DNA of 64,000 nucleotides from Paenalcaligenes suwonensis (GCF_011290505.1 NZ_JAANPV010000002.1:248001-312000); one strand, 5' to 3'. Counted from the stretch's first letter, positions 18,722-29,314 are shown. The notes: generated by a model from the sequence alone, not told the origin. Translations and numbers: made by a program.

Positions 18722-19315
18722 ATGGATCTGATCGCTAAAATGACCCAGCACTTCGACGACTCTGCCGAAGCGCTTTACCTCAGTGCCCAGGAGCTCACCG
18801 AGCCACTGGCTGCCTCTGTAGAACTTTTATTTGCCACGCTCACGAATAACGGCAAAGCACTTGCCTGCGGCAATGGTGGCTCGGCGGCTGACGCCCAGCA
18901 CTTTATTGCTGAATTGGTAGGTCGTTTTGAACGTGATCGCCTGCCCCTAGCAGGTATTGCCCTCAATACCGATACCTCCATCCTTACAGCGGTGGGTAAC
19001 GATTACGGTTTTGATGCTGTCTTCGAGCGCCAAGTGGCTGCTTTAGGACAAACCGGCGATATTCTGATTGCTATCTCTACCAGCGGTAACTCAGAAAACG
19101 TCATGCGTGCCATTCAGGTCGCCCATGAGCGTGATCTGGTCGTGATTGCCCTTACCGGTAAAGGTGGTGGCAAAATCGGTAAAATGTTGCGTGACACCGA
19201 TATTCACCTGTGTGTTCCCCATGAACGCACCATGCGTATACAAGAAGTACACATGCTCATGCTGCATGCCATGTGTGACGGTATTGATGCGCTCCTACTC
19301 GGAGATGTTGAATAA
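18722..19315 (+). CDS. diaA: SIS-domain protein DiaA (GmhA-like), DnaA-initiator-associating
   Basis: A 197-residue SIS-domain protein, start MDLIAKMTQHFDDSAEA. ALACGNGGSAADAQHFIAEL and ISTSGNSENVMRAI form the sugar-phosphate site shared by phosphoheptose isomerase GmhA and the DnaA-binding DiaA. Position between yraN and dolP is the diaA location of E. coli, so DiaA is preferred; a role as heptose isomerase is not excluded because many beta-proteobacteria have one member near here. The frame is open 32 codons upstream (to 18626) but lacks family similarity. Its TAA overlaps the dolP start as TAATG. Confidence 0.85.
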   Translation: MDLIAKMTQHFDDSAEALYLSAQELTEPLAASVELLFATLTNNGKALACGNGGSAADAQHFIAELVGRFERDRLPLAGIALNTDTSILTAVGNDYGFDAVFERQVAALGQTGDILIAISTSGNSENVMRAIQVAHERDLVVIALTGKGGGKIGKMLRDTDIHLCVPHERTMRIQEVHMLMLHAMCDGIDALLLGDVE

Positions 19316-20031
19316 TGCTTTTTTCTGTTCGTACTACCCGCCTCTCTCTTATTGCGCTAGGTTTAGCAGGTAGCATCGCACTTAGTGGGTGTGCTGCTAT
19401 TGCCGTAGGTGGCGTTGCTGCGACAACGGCAACTGTCGCAACCGACAGACGTACAGCCGGAGAACAGGTGGATGACCAGACCATCGAGATGAAAGCGGGT
19501 GCAGAAGCCCGTAAACTGGTTGGCGAACAGGATGCACGCATCAACACCAACTCTTATGCTGGCCACCTGCTGTTGGTAGGTGATGTACCTACCGAAGAAA
19601 TGCGCCAGCAAGTAGAAAGCAACGTTGGCAAAATCCCTAAAGTACGCAAGGTGTATAACCACTTGCGCGTGGGTGACGTCACGTCATTAAGTGTACGCTC
19701 TAACGACAGTTGGATCACCACCAAGGTACGCACTGCACTCATCAACACCAAAGAAGTACCTAGCCGCACCATCAGTGTGACGACAGAGCGTGGTGTGGTG
19801 TATTTGCAGGGTAAGGTCACCACCACCGAAGGTGAGCGCGCTGCCTTAGCGGCCGCGGGTGTGGAAGGCGTAAACAAGGTAGTAAAACTGTTTGAGTACG
19901 TAAGCCCCGCAAGCGTACAGCAAGAGCAGAACCAAAACAGCTCAACCGTGTCTAATACGGGGAATAACACCTCCCCTCCACCTGCCTCATCCTCTTTGGA
20001 TAATGGCCCTGAAGCGATACCGGTTCAATGA
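19315..20031 (+). CDS. dolP: Dual-BON-domain outer-membrane lipoprotein DolP (YraP)
   Basis: Lipoprotein of the division-site outer membrane that supports envelope integrity and, in E. coli, amidase activation. The 238-residue precursor has a lipobox with Cys26 (LSGC), a glycine/alanine-rich stretch, and two BON domains (about 45-115 and 122-195). A low-complexity tail rich in Asn, Ser and Pro (200-238) is longer than in E. coli DolP. It starts inside the diaA stop codon and overlaps the next lipoprotein gene by 4 bases. Confidence 0.92.
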   Translation: MLFSVRTTRLSLIALGLAGSIALSGCAAIAVGGVAATTATVATDRRTAGEQVDDQTIEMKAGAEARKLVGEQDARINTNSYAGHLLLVGDVPTEEMRQQVESNVGKIPKVRKVYNHLRVGDVTSLSVRSNDSWITTKVRTALINTKEVPSRTISVTTERGVVYLQGKVTTTEGERAALAAAGVEGVNKVVKLFEYVSPASVQQEQNQNSSTVSNTGNNTSPPPASSSLDNGPEAIPVQ

Positions 20032-20537
20032 GCAAGCTGTTTTCCTTACTCTCTAAATTCATGCTAATTGGTGCACTGGGTTTTCTGGCTGCCTGCGGCG
20101 ACGCCGAGTCAGATTCCAGCACCAAAGCACCTGATGTCACGTTTCACAGCCTAGAAGGCGAAGACATCAGTATGGCGTCATTGCAAGGTAAAGTAGTACT
20201 GGTGAAATTTTGGGCTACAGACTGCACTACCTGTGTTGCCCAAATGCCTGACACTAGCCAATACGCCCGCGACTACGCCGATAAAGGTTTTGAAGTTATT
20301 GGCGTAGCCATGAAGCACGATCCTGAAGAGTACGTGCGCAACTTTACCAGTTCGCGCCAACTCCCTTTCACGGTTGCCCGTGATGCCGATGGTAGTATTG
20401 CGAAGGCTTTCGGCGATGTACGACTCACGCCTACCGCCTTCCTCATTGACAAGCAAGGGAACATACTGCGCCGTTATGTGGGAAATTACGACAAGCAAAC
20501 CTTCATCAATACCCTTGAAAAAGCACTTGCCAGTTAA
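20028..20537 (+). CDS. TlpA-like thioredoxin-fold lipoprotein
   Basis: Envelope thiol-disulfide protein of 169 residues. The signal peptide ends in a lipobox (LAAC, Cys23). The thioredoxin fold has an active site Cys66-Thr-Thr-Cys69 in KFWATDCTTC and the cis-proline context RLTPTAFLI. Related TlpA/ResA proteins reduce haem-binding or metal-site cysteines; the substrate here is unknown. It is the last gene of the diaA-dolP unit, which suggests an envelope quality-control role, but that is only context. Confidence 0.87.
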   Translation: MSKLFSLLSKFMLIGALGFLAACGDAESDSSTKAPDVTFHSLEGEDISMASLQGKVVLVKFWATDCTTCVAQMPDTSQYARDYADKGFEVIGVAMKHDPEEYVRNFTSSRQLPFTVARDADGSIAKAFGDVRLTPTAFLIDKQGNILRRYVGNYDKQTFINTLEKALAS

Positions 20538-20573
20538 AATTTTCGTCATTTGGTAGTACAGTATTCATTCAGA

Positions 20574-21528
<955 letters not shown>

Positions 21529-21529
<1 letters not shown>

Positions 21530-22287
21530 TGCAGTCTGCGCCCCAACGCCCGCTGCGCACCCGCAGTGGGCGGCATTACCCTCAAACCGCTACAGCACAA
21601 ACCGTCTGGCTTTTTGACCTAGACAATACGCTGCACAACGCCTCGCAAGGCATATTCCAAGCCATTGATCGCAGCATGACTGAAGCCGTGGCCGAATTCG
21701 TGCAGGTAGGCATGCACGAAGCCAATGCGCTGCGTCAGAAATACTGGAAACGTTACGGTGCCACCATGATAGGCCTGCATAGGCATCATGGCGTGGATGC
21801 TCATGAATTTCTACACCGTAGCCATAACTTTGAGCTACAACCCCTGCTGTGCGCTGAAGACGATATCATCCATCAGCTAAATCGCTTACCCGGCAGAAAA
21901 ATCGTGCTCACCAATGCACCCGAGCATTACGCTAGGCAAGTGCTGCAACTGGTAGGCATGCATTCGGTATTTGAAGAGATTTGGGCCATTGAGCACATGC
22001 AACTTCAGGGCCGCTTCAGACCCAAGCCATCCTTAGCCTTAATGCAGCAACTACAGGCACGCTTTGCGCTGCCCGCTGAACACTTTGTGTTGGTAGAAGA
22101 TACGCTGCGCAATTTGAAGAGTGCAAAGCAGCTAGGGATGCAAACTGTGCACATATTCAACCCCGGCACACCGCATTCAGCCATGCACCGAGGTAGAAAT
22201 AGTTATGTGGATTTACGTATTCACAGCATCAGAGACTTAGCACAACGCCATCGTCGCTTAAAACTAGTGGAATACAGCAACCGCTAA
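21529..22287 (+). CDS. HAD-family pyrimidine 5'-nucleotidase-like phosphatase
   Basis: A 252-residue HAD phosphatase of the Sdt1/Phm8-like pyrimidine 5'-nucleotidase group. Motif I FDLDNTLHNAS contains both catalytic aspartates, motif II is VLTNAPEHY, Lys is in RFRPKPS, and motif III is VLVEDTLRNLKSAKQLGM. The first 25 residues are a basic extension. It is translationally linked to argB by TAATG, a pairing common in this order although no functional link is known. It ends overlapping moeB by 3-4 bases. Substrate specificity is inferred from the family. Confidence 0.82.
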
Positions 22288-23036
22288 GATGACTGCCCAC
22301 AGACCTCGCAACCGGGGTCTTTTTTAAAGCGTATGCTGTGCCATTTGGCTGTTAGTGCATCAAAGCTTAATAGACGCCCTACCAGCGGCTCTCCGAAGTT
22401 ACCCAAGACTTTCAGTGCCTCGGCGGCTTGCATGCAGCCTACGGTACCTACAACTGGCCCAAACACCCCTGTAGTAGCACAACGCAGCTCTTCTACGTCA
22501 TCGGCCTCGGGAAATAGGCAGCTATAGCAAGGTGCCGTCGTATCACGCAGATCGTACACACTGATCTGGCCTGAAAAGCGTATGCCCGCCCCTGATACCA
22601 ACGGCTTGTGATGGCGCACGCAACTGCGATTAATTGCATGGCGCGTGGCAAAGTTATCGGTGCAATCTAAAACGATATCGGCCGCCATCACTAAAGGCTG
22701 CAATGCGTCTTCGTCTAAACGTTGGCAAACCGTATTGATCTCAATAGACGGATTTAACGCCGCCAAGCTTTGCTTGGCTGATTCTGCCTTAGGCATACCG
22801 ATACGATCGGTAGTATGCAGAATCTGGCGCTGTAGATTACTCAGTTCCACCTCGTCGTCGTCAACGAGGGTTAAGGTACCCACACCCGCAGCAGCTAAAT
22901 AAAACGCAGCTGGCGAGCCCAAACCACCTGCGCCCACAATAAGCGCATGGGAAGAAACAATACGTTCCTGCGCTTCCACGCCAAACTCATTTAAGAGTAT
23001 ATGGCGTGCGTAGCGCATCAAATGCTGATCATTCAT
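22284..23036 (-). CDS. moeB: Molybdopterin-synthase adenylyltransferase MoeB (ThiF/HesA family)
   Basis: Activates the C-terminus of a MoaD- or ThiS-type sulfur carrier by adenylation. 250 residues; nucleotide motif GAGGLGSPAAFYL, the NLQRQILH stretch with the ATP-contacting Arg, DCTDNF with the magnesium Asp, and a zinc site from CYSCLFP and CEVCG. There is no rhodanese domain. ThiF-like use in thiamin synthesis is the main alternative, since many genomes have a single member that serves both. It follows ctpA by 12 bases. Confidence 0.88.
   Translation of the reverse strand: MNDQHLMRYARHILLNEFGVEAQERIVSSHALIVGAGGLGSPAAFYLAAAGVGTLTLVDDDEVELSNLQRQILHTTDRIGMPKAESAKQSLAALNPSIEINTVCQRLDEDALQPLVMAADIVLDCTDNFATRHAINRSCVRHHKPLVSGAGIRFSGQISVYDLRDTTAPCYSCLFPEADDVEELRCATTGVFGPVVGTVGCMQAAEALKVLGNFGEPLVGRLLSFDALTAKWHSIRFKKDPGCEVCGQSS
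22301..22325 (+). terminator. Terminator of argB-HAD, inside the 3' end of moeB
   Basis: AGACC (22301-22305) pairs with GGTCT (22316-22320) and is followed by TTTTT. For the plus strand this is a compact intrinsic terminator. It is located within the last codons of the convergent moeB gene, over its second zinc-cysteine pair. Confidence 0.5.
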
Positions 23037-23048
23037 AGCTAACGTAGC

Positions 23049-24536
23049 TTAAGGCTTAGCAGGCTCTAGTCCGTGAGGCGTCACTCTAAAACGCTCAGCC
23101 CCTTCACTATTGCGCGGCGTTACTCTTTTTTTTTGAGCATCATCCGCACTGCCTTCCGCAGCGGGCTCTACTACCGCTGTTGGATCAGATTTCTTCACCT
23201 CGCGGCCTTCTAAGAAGTTAACCGCTTGCATAAGCTGGAAGTCATCTGCGCCACCGAACTCAAACATTTTGGGTTCTTCCACGTATTCTTGCGTGTCTTT
23301 CTGAGCGTCTTCGTTGTCACCACTTTCGTTATGCAAGTGACGCTGCAAATCGGCTTCGCGTGGTAGACGGAACAAATTACCTTGAGCGGTATCATCTACC
23401 AAGATATCGGGTTCTACACCGGTAACCTGAATACTGCGGCCTTCTGGTGTGTAGTACAACGCTGTAGTCAGCTTGATACCGGAGTCTTCGCCCAAAGGCA
23501 GTACGCTTTGCACAGAACCTTTACCAAAGGATCTTCCGCCCAAAATCGTTGCACGTTTATGGTCTTGCAATGCACCCGCCACAATCTCGGAGGCCGAAGC
23601 AGAGCCAGCATTCACCAGCACCACGATAGGAATTTCACGCAACCAGCCCAACGAGCGCAGGGCTTCTTGATCGCCACGTAAATCGCTCAGTACCGATGCC
23701 ATAGGCTTAGCAAAGTACTCACGGTTGGACGAAGGAATACGCCCTTTGGTAGATACCACCAGCTTACCGGGCTCAACAAATGCCGAGGTCACGCCAATGG
23801 CGCTTTCCAACAAACCACCGGGGTCATTACGTAGGTCTAGCACCAAACCGCGTGGGGTTGTGCCTTCGCTTAGGGTACGCAACTGACGAATCAGGTCGGC
23901 AGCAGTACGCTCTTGGAATTGTGCAATACGCACATACATCAAGTCGTTATCCAGCTTTTTGCCGCGTACGCTTTGTACTTTAATTAGGTCACGCACAATG
24001 GTGACATCTATTGTTTTATCTTGACCAGCACGTTGAATGGTTAGCTTCACTGAACTTTGCGGCTCACCGCGCATCAGTTTCACCGCGTCATTCAAGCTCA
24101 TGTCTTTGGTGGGTTTACCATCAATCTGCACGATGATGTCGCCCGCCATAATGCCAGCTTTCGCAGCAGGAGAGTCTTCAATAGGTGAAATCACCTTAGG
24201 ACGACCGTCTTCGCTACCAATTTCTATACCCAAGCCGCCGAAACCGCCCTGAGTCATGTTTTCCATTTCTTGGAATGCCTCGGCATCCAAGTACGTGGAA
24301 TGCGGGTCTAGTTCGGCAAACATGCCACGGATCGCATCGCCAATCAGTGCTTGATCAGAAACGGGCTCGACGTAGCTGCTTTTAATGGCTGAGAACACAT
24401 TGGCGAACTGTTGTAGCTCACGCAATGGTAGCGGCTCACCTCGTTGGGCTACTGCACTGACGGTTAGGCTAATTAATACCCCACCCAAAGCGCCTAAGCC
24501 TATTAATCCTATTCCGCGAAGCCTGCGATTAGCCAT
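23049..24536 (-). CDS. ctpA: Carboxy-terminal processing peptidase (S41) CtpA
   Basis: Periplasmic serine protease that trims or degrades envelope proteins from their C-terminus. From MANRRLRG the precursor has 495 residues: a signal/anchor helix (about 7-30), a PDZ domain (about 75-160, GGLGIEIG), and the S41 core with NAGSASASEIVAGAL (catalytic Ser) and GRSFGKGSVQ (catalytic Lys). The acidic C-terminal tail (about 385-495) is extended. ATG 24536 has AGGAA at proper spacing; the longer frame to 24590 does not. It is downstream of envC, and both act on peptidoglycan remodelling in many bacteria. Confidence 0.92.
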   Translation of the reverse strand: MANRRLRGIGLIGLGALGGVLISLTVSAVAQRGEPLPLRELQQFANVFSAIKSSYVEPVSDQALIGDAIRGMFAELDPHSTYLDAEAFQEMENMTQGGFGGLGIEIGSEDGRPKVISPIEDSPAAKAGIMAGDIIVQIDGKPTKDMSLNDAVKLMRGEPQSSVKLTIQRAGQDKTIDVTIVRDLIKVQSVRGKKLDNDLMYVRIAQFQERTAADLIRQLRTLSEGTTPRGLVLDLRNDPGGLLESAIGVTSAFVEPGKLVVSTKGRIPSSNREYFAKPMASVLSDLRGDQEALRSLGWLREIPIVVLVNAGSASASEIVAGALQDHKRATILGGRSFGKGSVQSVLPLGEDSGIKLTTALYYTPEGRSIQVTGVEPDILVDDTAQGNLFRLPREADLQRHLHNESGDNEDAQKDTQEYVEEPKMFEFGGADDFQLMQAVNFLEGREVKKSDPTAVVEPAAEGSADDAQKKRVTPRNSEGAERFRVTPHGLEPAKP

Positions 24537-24652
24537 GTGTTTCCTGTAATCTTGAATTATTGGTATCGCCCATTTGGGCAGTACAAGCATGTTTTACAAA
24601 AGGTTGAGCAACAGACACTTCCTGCGTAGAGGTAAAGAATACCGCCATCTGC

Positions 24653-26173
24653 CTAGCCCCGCAACCATAGCTGAGGGTTTACAGGCTGCCCATTTTGACG
24701 AATTTCAAAGTACAACCCTGGCTCTACCTGACCACCCGTTGCACCAACGCGTGCGACGTCCTCACCGGCTCTAACCACATCACCTACTTGCTTTAATAGG
24801 CTCTGATTATGCCCATAAACCGTAAGCAAACCGTTACCGTGATCAATTATTAACAAATTACCGTAGCCATTGAGCCAATTGGCATATACCACCTGCCCTG
24901 CGCCCACGCTTTTCACTGCTCGGCCTTGCTCGGCACGAATCATGATGCCGCGCCATTTACCGCCACCATCAGGCCTATCTACACCAAAGCGCCCTTGCAC
25001 TGTGCCTTGCACCGGCATAGGCAAGCCTTTAGATAATCCATTAAAGCCTCCAGCGGGCACCTCACGCACCGGCTCAGACGGGGCCGGTGTAGGTTCAGGC
25101 GGTGCACTACGCACCACCTCGCGTACCGCTGGTGGGGGCGGAGGTGGCGGTGTTCTGACTACAGACTCTTCCGTAATACGTATGCGTTCACGCGGCATTT
25201 CCTCGGCATCCACAGCCACCACACCGTCGCTAGGTCGTACGCGTACCACTTGCAGGGGTTCTCGTGCTTGTTCAGCGCGTCTGCGTTCTTCCGCAACACG
25301 GGCCTCTGCTGCACGTCGCGCCGCCAACTCACGTGCTTGGCGCTCTGCCACTTGTTGACGCTGAGCGGCTTCAGCCGCTTCACGTCGTTGGCGTTCTGCA
25401 GCCTCACGGCGGCGCTGTTCAGCTTGGCGCGCTAGCTCTGCTTGCCTAGCAATTTCCACGTCCAAACCGCTAATTAAGCGGCCCAAACGCTCATCGTTGC
25501 CTTGCAAGCGAGTGGCTTGCCCACGCTGTTGACTCAGCTCTGTTTGCACTCTAGCCAGCACTTGGCTGCGCTCAGTCTGCTGTGCCAACAACTCTTGTTT
25601 CTTTTGCTCACTTTCGGCGCTGAGTTGTGCAAGCTCTTGCTGCGACAACTGCACGTTCGCCTGTAACCTTTCTAAGTTGCGCAAGGTGGCATGTAAGGCT
25701 TGGATTTTGTCTGCTTGCGCTTGGGACACATACGATAAGTAGCCCAACTCGCGCTGTATGGCTTGCGGGTCATCGCCCGACAACAACGCTGCCCACGGCG
25801 ACAAACCGCTGGCATACATAGCCCGTAATTGCTCTGCTAGCTCTTGCTGGCGTTGATCTCGCAGTTTTTCTTGTTCACTGGTTTGGGCACGCAATTCGCC
25901 CAAATGCTTTTGTACCTGCTTTGAACGCTGTTCCAGCTCTAATAAACGCCTATCACTGTCAGAAATCGCACTTTCTGTCGCCCGCAACGCTTGAGCTGCG
26001 TCTTGTCGTGAGCTTTCTGACTTTTCAATATTTCGCTGTAGCGATTGTATGCGTTGGCGTAGCTCTTGCTGCTGTTGCCTAGCCTCATTTTGTCGGGACT
26101 GTAAGTCCTCTGCCCCAAAAGCTAGTGGGGATGCAGCCAGTAATGACCACAGCAAGAGCACGCCACGACGCAT
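24653..26173 (-). CDS. envC: Murein hydrolase activator EnvC
   Basis: Periplasmic activator of the septal amidases AmiA/AmiB. The 506-residue precursor has a signal peptide (MRRGVLLLWSLLAASPLAFGA), a very long coiled coil (about 22-290, rich in Gln, Arg, Ala and Glu), a proline-rich linker (about 340-370), and a C-terminal LytM domain (about 385-506). The LytM zinc ligands are missing (WRGIMI where active enzymes have HxGxD, and LYFEIR where they have HxHFE), which is the EnvC hallmark of a non-catalytic activator. It begins 1 base after gpmA. Confidence 0.93.
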   Translation of the reverse strand: MRRGVLLLWSLLAASPLAFGAEDLQSRQNEARQQQQELRQRIQSLQRNIEKSESSRQDAAQALRATESAISDSDRRLLELEQRSKQVQKHLGELRAQTSEQEKLRDQRQQELAEQLRAMYASGLSPWAALLSGDDPQAIQRELGYLSYVSQAQADKIQALHATLRNLERLQANVQLSQQELAQLSAESEQKKQELLAQQTERSQVLARVQTELSQQRGQATRLQGNDERLGRLISGLDVEIARQAELARQAEQRRREAAERQRREAAEAAQRQQVAERQARELAARRAAEARVAEERRRAEQAREPLQVVRVRPSDGVVAVDAEEMPRERIRITEESVVRTPPPPPPPAVREVVRSAPPEPTPAPSEPVREVPAGGFNGLSKGLPMPVQGTVQGRFGVDRPDGGGKWRGIMIRAEQGRAVKSVGAGQVVYANWLNGYGNLLIIDHGNGLLTVYGHNQSLLKQVGDVVRAGEDVARVGATGGQVEPGLYFEIRQNGQPVNPQLWLRG

Positions 26174-26174
26174 A

Positions 26175-26921
26175 TTATTTCGCCTTACCCTGTGCTGCTA
26201 CCGCTTGCATTTGCGCAGCAATAGCGTCTTCATCGCCCAGGTAGTAGTGACGGATTGGCTTCAGGTTTTCGTCCAATTCGTATACCAGTGGTTGGCCTGT
26301 AGGGATGTTCAGGTTCACGATTTCGTCTTCGGACACGTTATCCAAGTACTTGATCAACGCACGCAAGCTGTTGCCATGAGCAGTAACCAGCACGCGACGG
26401 CCAGCACGAATAGCCGGTGCAATAGACTCGTTCCAGAACGGCACCACACGCTCTACAGTGGTCTCTAAGCATTCTGTAGCGGGCAGTTGCTCGGGTTTCA
26501 AACGGTTGTAACGTGGGTCAAAACGTGGGTGACGTGGATCGTCTTCAGCCACTGGCTCAGGGCCGATAGAATAGGCACGACGCCAGATATGTACTTGCTC
26601 TTCACCGTACTTTTCTGCAGTTTCTGCTTTATTTAAACCCTGCAACGCGCCATAATGACGCTCGTTTAGGCGCCAACTCATGCCCACTGGAGTGTACATA
26701 GCATCCATAGTGTCGAGCACGATCCATAGCGTACGGATGGCACGTTTAAGCACAGAACAAAATGCGATGTCGAACTCATAGCCATTGGCTTTGAGCAACT
26801 CGCCCGCTTGACGGGCCTGTTCACGGCCAGCTTCAGTCAGATCAACATCTGTCCAACCGGTAAAACGGTTCTCCAGATTCCACTGGCTCTCGCCATGACG
26901 CATCAATACAAGTTTATACAT
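26175..26921 (-). CDS. gpmA: 2,3-bisphosphoglycerate-dependent phosphoglycerate mutase
   Basis: Interconverts 3- and 2-phosphoglycerate in glycolysis/gluconeogenesis. 248 residues, with the phosphohistidine motif [10 protein letters not shown] (His9), [24 protein letters not shown] and [12 protein letters not shown], the standard dPGM set. First gene of gpmA-envC; ctpA and moeB follow 116 bases further, an order repeated in related genomes. It diverges from the rhodanese-grxC-secB-gpsA unit. Confidence 0.97.
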   Translation of the reverse strand: MYKLVLMRHGESQWNLENRFTGWTDVDLTEAGREQARQAGELLKANGYEFDIAFCSVLKRAIRTLWIVLDTMDAMYTPVGMSWRLNERHYGALQGLNKAETAEKYGEEQVHIWRRAYSIGPEPVAEDDPRHPRFDPRYNRLKPEQLPATECLETTVERVVPFWNESIAPAIRAGRRVLVTAHGNSLRALIKYLDNVSEDEIVNLNIPTGQPLVYELDENLKPIRHYYLGDEDAIAAQMQAVAAQGKAK

Positions 26922-27012
26922 GGTAAAAATACAGCCTCTAAGTTAAAAATTGCTGTCCATTTTATAATTAAACCCTTCAACCATTCATTTCCGGCTTTCA
27001 TCAGGATTTATC

Positions 27013-27423
27013 GTGGAATTCTTATACAGTCAAAACAACCTGCTAATTTTAGTCGTTGCCGTGCTTTCCGGCATCATGCTTCTATTACCAGCCTTCACTA
27101 AAAACCGTAATGGTAGAGCCATTGGCCCTTCTGAAGCCGTTGCACAAATGAACCAGCACGATGCCATCATCGTCGACATTCGCTCTGCAGATCAGTTCAA
27201 AGCTGCCCATATTGCGCAAGCACAAAACATTCAGCCTGCTGATCTGGAAAGCCGTAGCAATCACTTTGCCAAAGATAAGCCTATTGTAGTGGTATGCGAG
27301 CAAGGCCGCACCTCTTCTAAGGCTGTTGCAACTTTGCGTAAACTGGGTTTTGATAAGGTATTTAGCTTGGAAAACGGTCTTCAAGGCTGGATACAAGCTG
27401 GCTTGCCAGTGCGCAAGTCCTAA
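27013..27423 (+). CDS. Membrane-anchored rhodanese-like protein (YibN type)
   Basis: A 136-residue protein with an N-terminal membrane helix (about 8-28) and a single rhodanese domain whose active-site loop CEQGRTSS carries the catalytic cysteine. Start is GTG at 27013, preceded by AGGA at proper distance. Family members transfer sulfur to thiols, but YibN's physiological role is unclear. It opens the conserved unit rhodanese-grxC-secB-gpsA found also in E. coli (yibN-grxC-secB-gpsA). Confidence 0.9.
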   Translation: MEFLYSQNNLLILVVAVLSGIMLLLPAFTKNRNGRAIGPSEAVAQMNQHDAIIVDIRSADQFKAAHIAQAQNIQPADLESRSNHFAKDKPIVVVCEQGRTSSKAVATLRKLGFDKVFSLENGLQGWIQAGLPVRKS

Positions 27424-27450
27424 CACTTTTTAACGCTTGTTGACACTATC

Positions 27451-27708
27451 ATGGCAAAAGTTCTTATGTATAGCACCGCCGTCTGCCCGTATTGCGTACG
27501 TGCCGAGATGCTGCTGAAACAGCGCGGTGTAGAACACATTGAAAAAATCCTGATTGATCGTGACCCTGAACAACGCTCCATCATGATGGAACGCACCGGA
27601 CGTCGCACCGTTCCCCAAATTTACATCAACGATACCCATGTGGGCGGCTATGATGATTTAGCTGCTTTGGATCGCGCTGGCGAACTGGTGCCGCTGCTGG
27701 AATCCTAA
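27451..27708 (+). CDS. grxC: Glutaredoxin 3
   Basis: Small cytoplasmic glutathione-dependent disulfide reductase of 85 residues. Active site CPYC (STAVCPYCVRAE), glutathione-binding TVPQIYINDTHVGGYDD; full family length. It lies between the rhodanese and secB genes in the conserved order. Confidence 0.96.
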   Translation: MAKVLMYSTAVCPYCVRAEMLLKQRGVEHIEKILIDRDPEQRSIMMERTGRRTVPQIYINDTHVGGYDDLAALDRAGELVPLLES

Positions 27709-27749
27709 TTATCTAACGGTATCTGACCTACCATTTTTCTGGAGCTTTC

Positions 27750-28262
27750 ATGTCCGAACAGAACACACCTGAAAACAATGCCGCAGCCGCCAACGAACAG
27801 GCCGCACAACCTAGCTTCAGCTTGCAGCGCACTTACGTGAAAGACCTTTCACTGGAAATGCCCAATGCACCACAGATCTTCTTGGAACAAGAAGCTCCTA
27901 ACGTTGAAGTAGAACTGAAAGTAGGCGCTCAGCGCTTGGCTGAAAGCATTTTCGAAACCTCTGTAACGGCCACGGTCACTACCCGTATTCAGGGCAAAGT
28001 GCTGTACCTGATCGAAGCAACACAATCCGGTATTTTTGAAGCAGCCAACATTCCTGCTGAACAGTTGGATCCATTACTGGGCATTGTGTGCCCAACCATG
28101 TTGTACCCATACCTGCGTGCAACGGTTGCTGATGCCATCACTCGCACCACACTGCCAGCATTGCACCTGACTGAAGTGAACTTCCAGCAGATGTACGAGC
28201 AACGCGTAGCCGAAGCTCAGCAACAAGCTGCTTCCGAAGCACAAAACCAGCCTATTCAGTAA
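27750..28262 (+). CDS. secB: Protein-export chaperone SecB
   Basis: Tetrameric cytoplasmic chaperone that keeps precursors unfolded and passes them to SecA. 170 residues; the core begins [20 protein letters not shown] and includes [15 protein letters not shown] and [12 protein letters not shown], typical of SecB. N- and C-terminal tails are rich in Ala, Glu and Gln. A TGGAG site precedes the ATG. Only 5 bases separate it from gpsA. Confidence 0.97.
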   Translation: MSEQNTPENNAAAANEQAAQPSFSLQRTYVKDLSLEMPNAPQIFLEQEAPNVEVELKVGAQRLAESIFETSVTATVTTRIQGKVLYLIEATQSGIFEAANIPAEQLDPLLGIVCPTMLYPYLRATVADAITRTTLPALHLTEVNFQQMYEQRVAEAQQQAASEAQNQPIQ

Positions 28263-28267
28263 ATAGG

Positions 28268-29314
28268 ATGCACAGTTCTGCGCCTGCACGTGTCAGCGTA
28301 TTAGGAGCCGGTAGTTACGGCACAGCTTTGGCTGTGCTGTGTCATGCTAATGCACCTACTATGCTTTGGGCACGCGACCCCGCCAGCGTTGCTGAGATTA
28401 ACCAGCAGCATAGCCTTGAGCGCTATCTGCCCGATGTACAGCTACCTGAAGGGCTATCCGCCACGGCATCGCTGGAAACAGCGATGCAACACGCCTTAGG
28501 TCACGATGAAAGCCCTGCTTTTATTATTCTGGGCGTACCGGTGGCGGGTTTGGCGCAGCTCTGTACCCAACTGTCCGCTTTTTTACCAAGCACACGCAGA
28601 CACCCTGTGCACTTGGTACATATTTGCAAAGGCTTTGATGCCCAAAGTGGCGACTTACCACACGTCATCGCCGCGCAACACACCCCTCATCACGACTGGC
28701 TACACCACGGTGTGCTCTCGGGCCCCTCTTTTGCCATTGAAGTGGCTAAAGGCTTGCCTGTAGGCTTAACCATTGCCAGCGACAACACCGACTTGATGCA
28801 CTGCGCTGTAAGCCTGCTACACGGCACACAAGCACGCATTTACAGTAGTCACGATGTGATCGGTGTAGAAGTGGGTGGTGCACTGAAAAATATTATTGCG
28901 ATTGCCTGCGGTATAGGCGATGGCTTGGGTCAAGGCGCAAATGCTAGGGCTGCCTTAATTACCCGTGGCTTGGCCGAGATCCAACGCTTAGGTGTGGGCT
29001 TAGGTGGCTTGCCCGAAACTTTCCAAGGCCTAACCGGTTTAGGCGATTTGGTACTGTCTTCTACTAGCGATCTGTCTAGAAACAGACGCGTAGGCCTTGC
29101 TATTGGGCAAGGTGAAGATTTACAGAAAATTTTAAGCTCTGGCATGACTGCCGAGGGCGTACGCTGCGCTGAAGCTGCTCGCACCATTGCATTGCGCTTA
29201 CAGGTACACGCCCCCATTACCGAAGCCGTGTATCAAGTGCTGCAACAAGGTTTGCCGCCTCGTCAGGCTGTACAAACCTTGCTGTCCCGCGACCCTCGTA
29301 AAGAAAGCGCGTAA
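28268..29314 (+). CDS. gpsA: Glycerol-3-phosphate dehydrogenase [NAD(P)+]
   Basis: Reduces dihydroxyacetone phosphate to sn-glycerol 3-phosphate for phospholipid synthesis. 348 residues with the dinucleotide motif VLGAGSYGTALA, catalytic-region VEVGGALKNIIAIACGIGDGL (including the key Lys), GLTGLGDLVLSSTSDLSRNR, and EGVRCAEAA. Last gene of the secB unit; its stop directly abuts the convergent MOSC gene. Confidence 0.97.
   Translation: MHSSAPARVSVLGAGSYGTALAVLCHANAPTMLWARDPASVAEINQQHSLERYLPDVQLPEGLSATASLETAMQHALGHDESPAFIILGVPVAGLAQLCTQLSAFLPSTRRHPVHLVHICKGFDAQSGDLPHVIAAQHTPHHDWLHHGVLSGPSFAIEVAKGLPVGLTIASDNTDLMHCAVSLLHGTQARIYSSHDVIGVEVGGALKNIIAIACGIGDGLGQGANARAALITRGLAEIQRLGVGLGGLPETFQGLTGLGDLVLSSTSDLSRNRRVGLAIGQGEDLQKILSSGMTAEGVRCAEAARTIALRLQVHAPITEAVYQVLQQGLPPRQAVQTLLSRDPRKESA

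Noticed and set aside
24653-26173. Active M23 peptidase at the EnvC locus
   Set aside because: The zinc-binding histidines and aspartate of LytM enzymes are not present; the protein fits the non-catalytic activator EnvC.
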